64,000 nucleotides of DNA. Origin: Chryseobacterium herbae (GTDB taxonomy: Bacteria > Bacteroidota > Bacteroidia > Flavobacteriales > Weeksellaceae). Below are positions 61,698 through 64,000 of the stretch, in pieces. A model generated the notes under the pieces. It saw only the letters and a list, made by a program, of their open reading frames with translations. It did no database searches and had not been told where the DNA came from. The position numbers and the translations under genes are program-made. The number at the start of each line of letters is the position of its first letter. The stretch's first letter is position 1. The stretch is from assembly GCF_025154075.1 (NCBI RefSeq), contig NZ_JAOAMU010000001.1, positions 62,001 to 126,000 of the forward strand, in the 5' to 3' direction.

Positions 61698-62954
61698 TTA
61701 TTTTTTTGCAATATGCAATTTTTTATTAATATCATCAAAAACATTCAGTGTTTTGTCTAAATGTTCTTTTTCGTGTCGAGCTGTTACCGTCATCCTGATA
61801 CGCGCATCTTTTCGAGGTACGGCAGGATACATTATAGGATTTGTATAGACTCCTTCTTCAAGCAATATTCTCCCAATATCCCACATTTTACTTTGATCTC
61901 CAATTTTCACAGGAATGATAGCTGAGCAGGTGATACCGGTATCTAAACCAAGATCATTAAGCCCTGTTTTAAAATAATTGATATTATCCCACAGTTTATC
62001 TTTCCAGAATGGTTCTTCATCAATCAAATCAATTGCTTTCAAAATTCCGAAGGAAGAAGGGGGTGCTGTTACTGAGAAAATATGCTGTCTGGACTGGAAC
62101 TTAAGGAATGATGCTATTTTTTTATTAGCAATCACATATCCTCCCAAGTTACCAAAAGTTTTACTACATGTTCCTGTTATAAAATCTACCTTATCCAATA
62201 AACCATCGTCCTCAAGGGCTCCTCTTCCGGTTTTTCCCATTACTCCTACACCATGTGCATCATCTACCATGAGATAAGCATTGTATTTTTTTACAAGATC
62301 ATAGATTTCTTTAGCTCGTGAAGTGTCCCCTTCCTGAGAGTAAACTCCATCTAAGATAACTAGCTTCGTACGGTACGTATTCTCAGATACCTTCAAAACA
62401 TGTTCCAAAGCTTCCAAATTATTGTGAGGAAATGTTTTTTTATTTGTAAAAGCACATCCTTCGTGTACACTGGCATGTACTCCCATGTCTAAAATAGCGA
62501 TATCTTCCTTCTGCATTAATATCTGCAAAGTAGCGCTATTAGCTGCATATCCGGTGGTAAATAATATCACCTCTTCCTCATCTCTTCCAAAAAAATCAGC
62601 AATCTTTTTTTCTATCGCATTATGATAATCAAAATATCCACCGATCAGGGGTGATGCACCTGTTCCTGTTCCATATTTTTCAATTCCTTCAATGGCGGCC
62701 TCTTTTACTTTCGGATGTTGTGTAAATCCTAAATAATCACTGGAGACAAAACTTACATAGTTTTTATTTTGGTTGGCAATATCTATATTTAATGTTGCAT
62801 TGCTGCCTGACGTATTTTTCAGTCTGTAATTCATATGTCCTCTGGACTTCATATGGTCCAGGAATTCATAAAAATAATTCGCTCTTTGGGCAATATCATA
62901 ATCTGATATATTCTCAAAATCTTTAAAAGTTGCTGTTTCAAAATCGATACTCAT
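61698..62954 (-). CDS. Alpha-oxoamine synthase family PLP enzyme (serine palmitoyltransferase or cysteate acyltransferase candidate)
   Basis: A 418-residue class II PLP enzyme that would join an acyl thioester to an amino acid with loss of CO2. The start at 62954 is chosen because the 20 codons upstream come from a short repeat. Key segments: YVSFVSSDYLGFTQHPKV, GTGTGASPLIGGYFDYHN, ILFTTGYAANSAT, MVDDAHGVGVMG (PLP-binding Asp and His) and ITGTCSKTFGNLGGYV (Schiff-base Lys). A family-extra N-terminal region (about 50 residues) precedes the core. Flavobacteria make sphingolipids and sulfonolipids using such enzymes (serine palmitoyltransferase; cysteate acyltransferase SulA), and BioF or Kbl is less likely with this N-terminus. 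A TetR gene follows 6 bases later. Confidence 0.82.
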   Translation of the reverse strand: MSIDFETATFKDFENISDYDIAQRANYFYEFLDHMKSRGHMNYRLKNTSGSNATLNIDIANQNKNYVSFVSSDYLGFTQHPKVKEAAIEGIEKYGTGTGASPLIGGYFDYHNAIEKKIADFFGRDEEEVILFTTGYAANSATLQILMQKEDIAILDMGVHASVHEGCAFTNKKTFPHNNLEALEHVLKVSENTYRTKLVILDGVYSQEGDTSRAKEIYDLVKKYNAYLMVDDAHGVGVMGKTGRGALEDDGLLDKVDFITGTCSKTFGNLGGYVIANKKIASFLKFQSRQHIFSVTAPPSSFGILKAIDLIDEEPFWKDKLWDNINYFKTGLNDLGLDTGITCSAIIPVKIGDQSKMWDIGRILLEEGVYTNPIMYPAVPRKDARIRMTVTARHEKEHLDKTLNVFDDINKKLHIAKK

Positions 62955-63350
62955 CCTTAATGGTGTTAGTGTTAGTGTTAGTTGTTTGTATATATTAGTT
63001 GTTTGAAGAAACAAATATATGATTATTTAAAGCTTGTAAAATCTATCCATTATATTAAATATTACACATTATAAAAGACGTTTACCTTATGATCTGATAA
63101 TCAAATCACTTTGCTTATCCATATATCTATTGAGTGTTTCAAGGGTTAGTTATTTTTTTAATGAATCTAAATTTAACAAAAAAAAAACAACAATAAATCA
63201 CTATTTTCAAATAAATCACAAAAAAAAGACAAATGTTTTCACAATTGTCTCATTACTAAAATATTATTTTTAAAATTTAATTTCCGGATGTTAAAATTTC
63301 TTAAAATCAAGGAGCTTCAAAAAGACTTTTTACCTCTTTTTTCTGAATTT
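62955..63350. other. Promoter/leader gap of the PLP enzyme with short repeats
   Basis: Just upstream of the start codon (minus strand) three CTAACA hexamers stand in tandem (about 62962-62981), preceded by a direct pair of AAACAACTAA separated by seven bases (about 62980-63006). Further up, GACAA-ATGTTTTCACAA-TTGTC (63230-63249) is a possible operator-like inverted repeat. No gene seen in the rest. Confidence 0.45.
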
Positions 63351-63710
63351 TTACCCGCTCGATTGGCTATTCTTTCGGAATGCTCCGGGCGTAGTGCCCG
63401 TCATCTTTTTAAAAAACTTGGAAAAGTTGGACGGATCATAAGTAAATACCCTTGCAATTTCAGCAATAGACTGGTCTGAATCTGTAATCATCATTTTGGC
63501 TTCATGGATGATTTTCTCATCATAAAAGTAACACGGATGTTGGCCTTTTTCTTTTTTCACGGTATCCGTAAGGTGGGTATGGGAAACGGCAAGCTGCGCG
63601 GCAATTTCATTGAGCTCCATAAATTCAGGAACAGATCCGGAAAGAACGTCCTGAATATGTTTATCCAGAAAAGCAAAATACTGCATGGTAATCTCTTCGC
63701 TTCTTTTCAT
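63351..63710 (-). CDS. Small AraC-family regulator (DNA-binding domain only)
   Basis: A 119-residue protein with the double helix-turn-helix of the AraC/XylS family: first HTH MELNEIAAQLAVSHTHLTDT, second HTH QSIAEIARVFTYDPSNFSKF followed by FFKKMTGTTPGAFRK. Nearly the whole protein is the DNA-binding domain; only about 25 residues precede it, so there is no sensor domain. Stand-alone forms like this occur among Bacteroidota. Targets unknown. Confidence 0.87.
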   Translation of the reverse strand: MKRSEEITMQYFAFLDKHIQDVLSGSVPEFMELNEIAAQLAVSHTHLTDTVKKEKGQHPCYFYDEKIIHEAKMMITDSDQSIAEIARVFTYDPSNFSKFFKKMTGTTPGAFRKNSQSSG

Positions 63711-63822
63711 CTCGTTATCATCATTGGTTTATAGTAAAATTTTAATCTATAAAGTTAAAGATAAGAATAAAAAAAGCATGGTGAACTTTTCGGATGTTTA
63801 GAGAAAAATCACGGCGTAGTCT

Positions 63823-64000
63823 TTAATAAAAGCTGTCTTTAAAGGCTTGCACGGAATTTTTCACATTCAGTTTTTCAAGGATGTTCTGGCGGTGCCTGCT
63901 TACCGTGTTGACGCTTATCGACAGATATTCTGCAATTTCCTTACTGGCAAAACCCTCCCCTACATATTTTAAGATTTCAAGTTCTCTTTTGGAAAGAATG
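63823..64000 (-). CDS. LuxR-type response regulator, C-terminal part (runs off window)
   Basis: The last 58 codons plus stop are present. They form a LuxR/GerE helix-turn-helix: LSKRELEILKYVGEGF, then ASKEIAEYLSISVNTVSRHR and QNILEKLNVKNSVQAF. This is the usual C-terminal DNA-binding domain of NarL/FixJ response regulators; the receiver domain would lie beyond position 64000. Stop codon at 63823-63825. Confidence 0.82.
   Translation of the reverse strand, partial: ILSKRELEILKYVGEGFASKEIAEYLSISVNTVSRHRQNILEKLNVKNSVQAFKDSFY

Overview
The window looks like chromosomal DNA of a Bacteroidota member of class Flavobacteriia, most likely Chryseobacterium or a close relative in the Weeksellaceae. The evidence is a SusC/SusD pair, a protein with a type IX secretion (T9SS) C-terminal sorting domain, GldI, a GLPGLI-family protein, AT-rich coding DNA, few Shine-Dalgarno sites and promoter boxes of the Bacteroidota TAnnTTTG type. 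No rRNA, tRNA, CRISPR array, prophage or complete insertion sequence was seen.

Layout. 1-9579 (minus): a polysaccharide utilisation locus for a beta-glucan (susC-susD-GH30-GH3-GH16-GH30), interrupted by a 108-bp tandem repeat. 9757-11756 (plus): an MFS transporter and a Nudix-like regulator with a broken Nudix box. 11886-23690: acyl-CoA dehydrogenase, T9SS-exported hydrolase, AddB-like nuclease, rsmG, M28 peptidase, GLPGLI protein and an aminotransferase. 23869-31876: peroxiredoxin/thioredoxin genes, a Bax-inhibitor membrane protein, then acyl-CoA reductase, ferredoxin, serC, serA and a DUF1015 protein. 31932-36057: three tandem M28 peptidases, the first apparently inactive. 36058-43867: repeat-rich accessory DNA holding an aspartyl protease, an AT-rich TIGR04141-like gene with a lipoprotein, and a cyclophilin-FKBP fusion beside gldI. 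43868-50948: spondin-domain lipoprotein, ilvE, mnmD, Nudix hydrolase, DUF4294, M42 peptidase, rpe and a lipoprotein. 50979-53458: a transposon-like non-coding element, then a putative RiPP operon (precursor ending GGGCPACGMG, DUF692/MNIO enzyme, DUF1772 membrane protein). 53650-64000: GH29 fucosidase, ndk, a candidate sigma-54-driven small RNA, rsgA, DAHP synthase-chorismate mutase, a dnaX gene split at an A10 run, an alpha-oxoamine synthase with a TetR regulator, and two helix-turn-helix genes.

How the genes fit together. In the glucan locus the secreted or surface enzymes would cut the polymer, SusC/D import oligosaccharides and the GH3 releases glucose. serC and serA sit together for serine synthesis. 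The RiPP genes are ordered precursor, modifying enzyme, membrane protein with 3-35 bp spacing, as expected for one transcript.

The most rewarding places for a second look are the RiPP operon (51621-53458), the dnaX slippage site (59885-59894), the sigma-54/small RNA unit (56097-56190), the inverted-repeat elements at 37756, 43626, 51039 and 51222, and the inactive leading copy in the M28 triplet.
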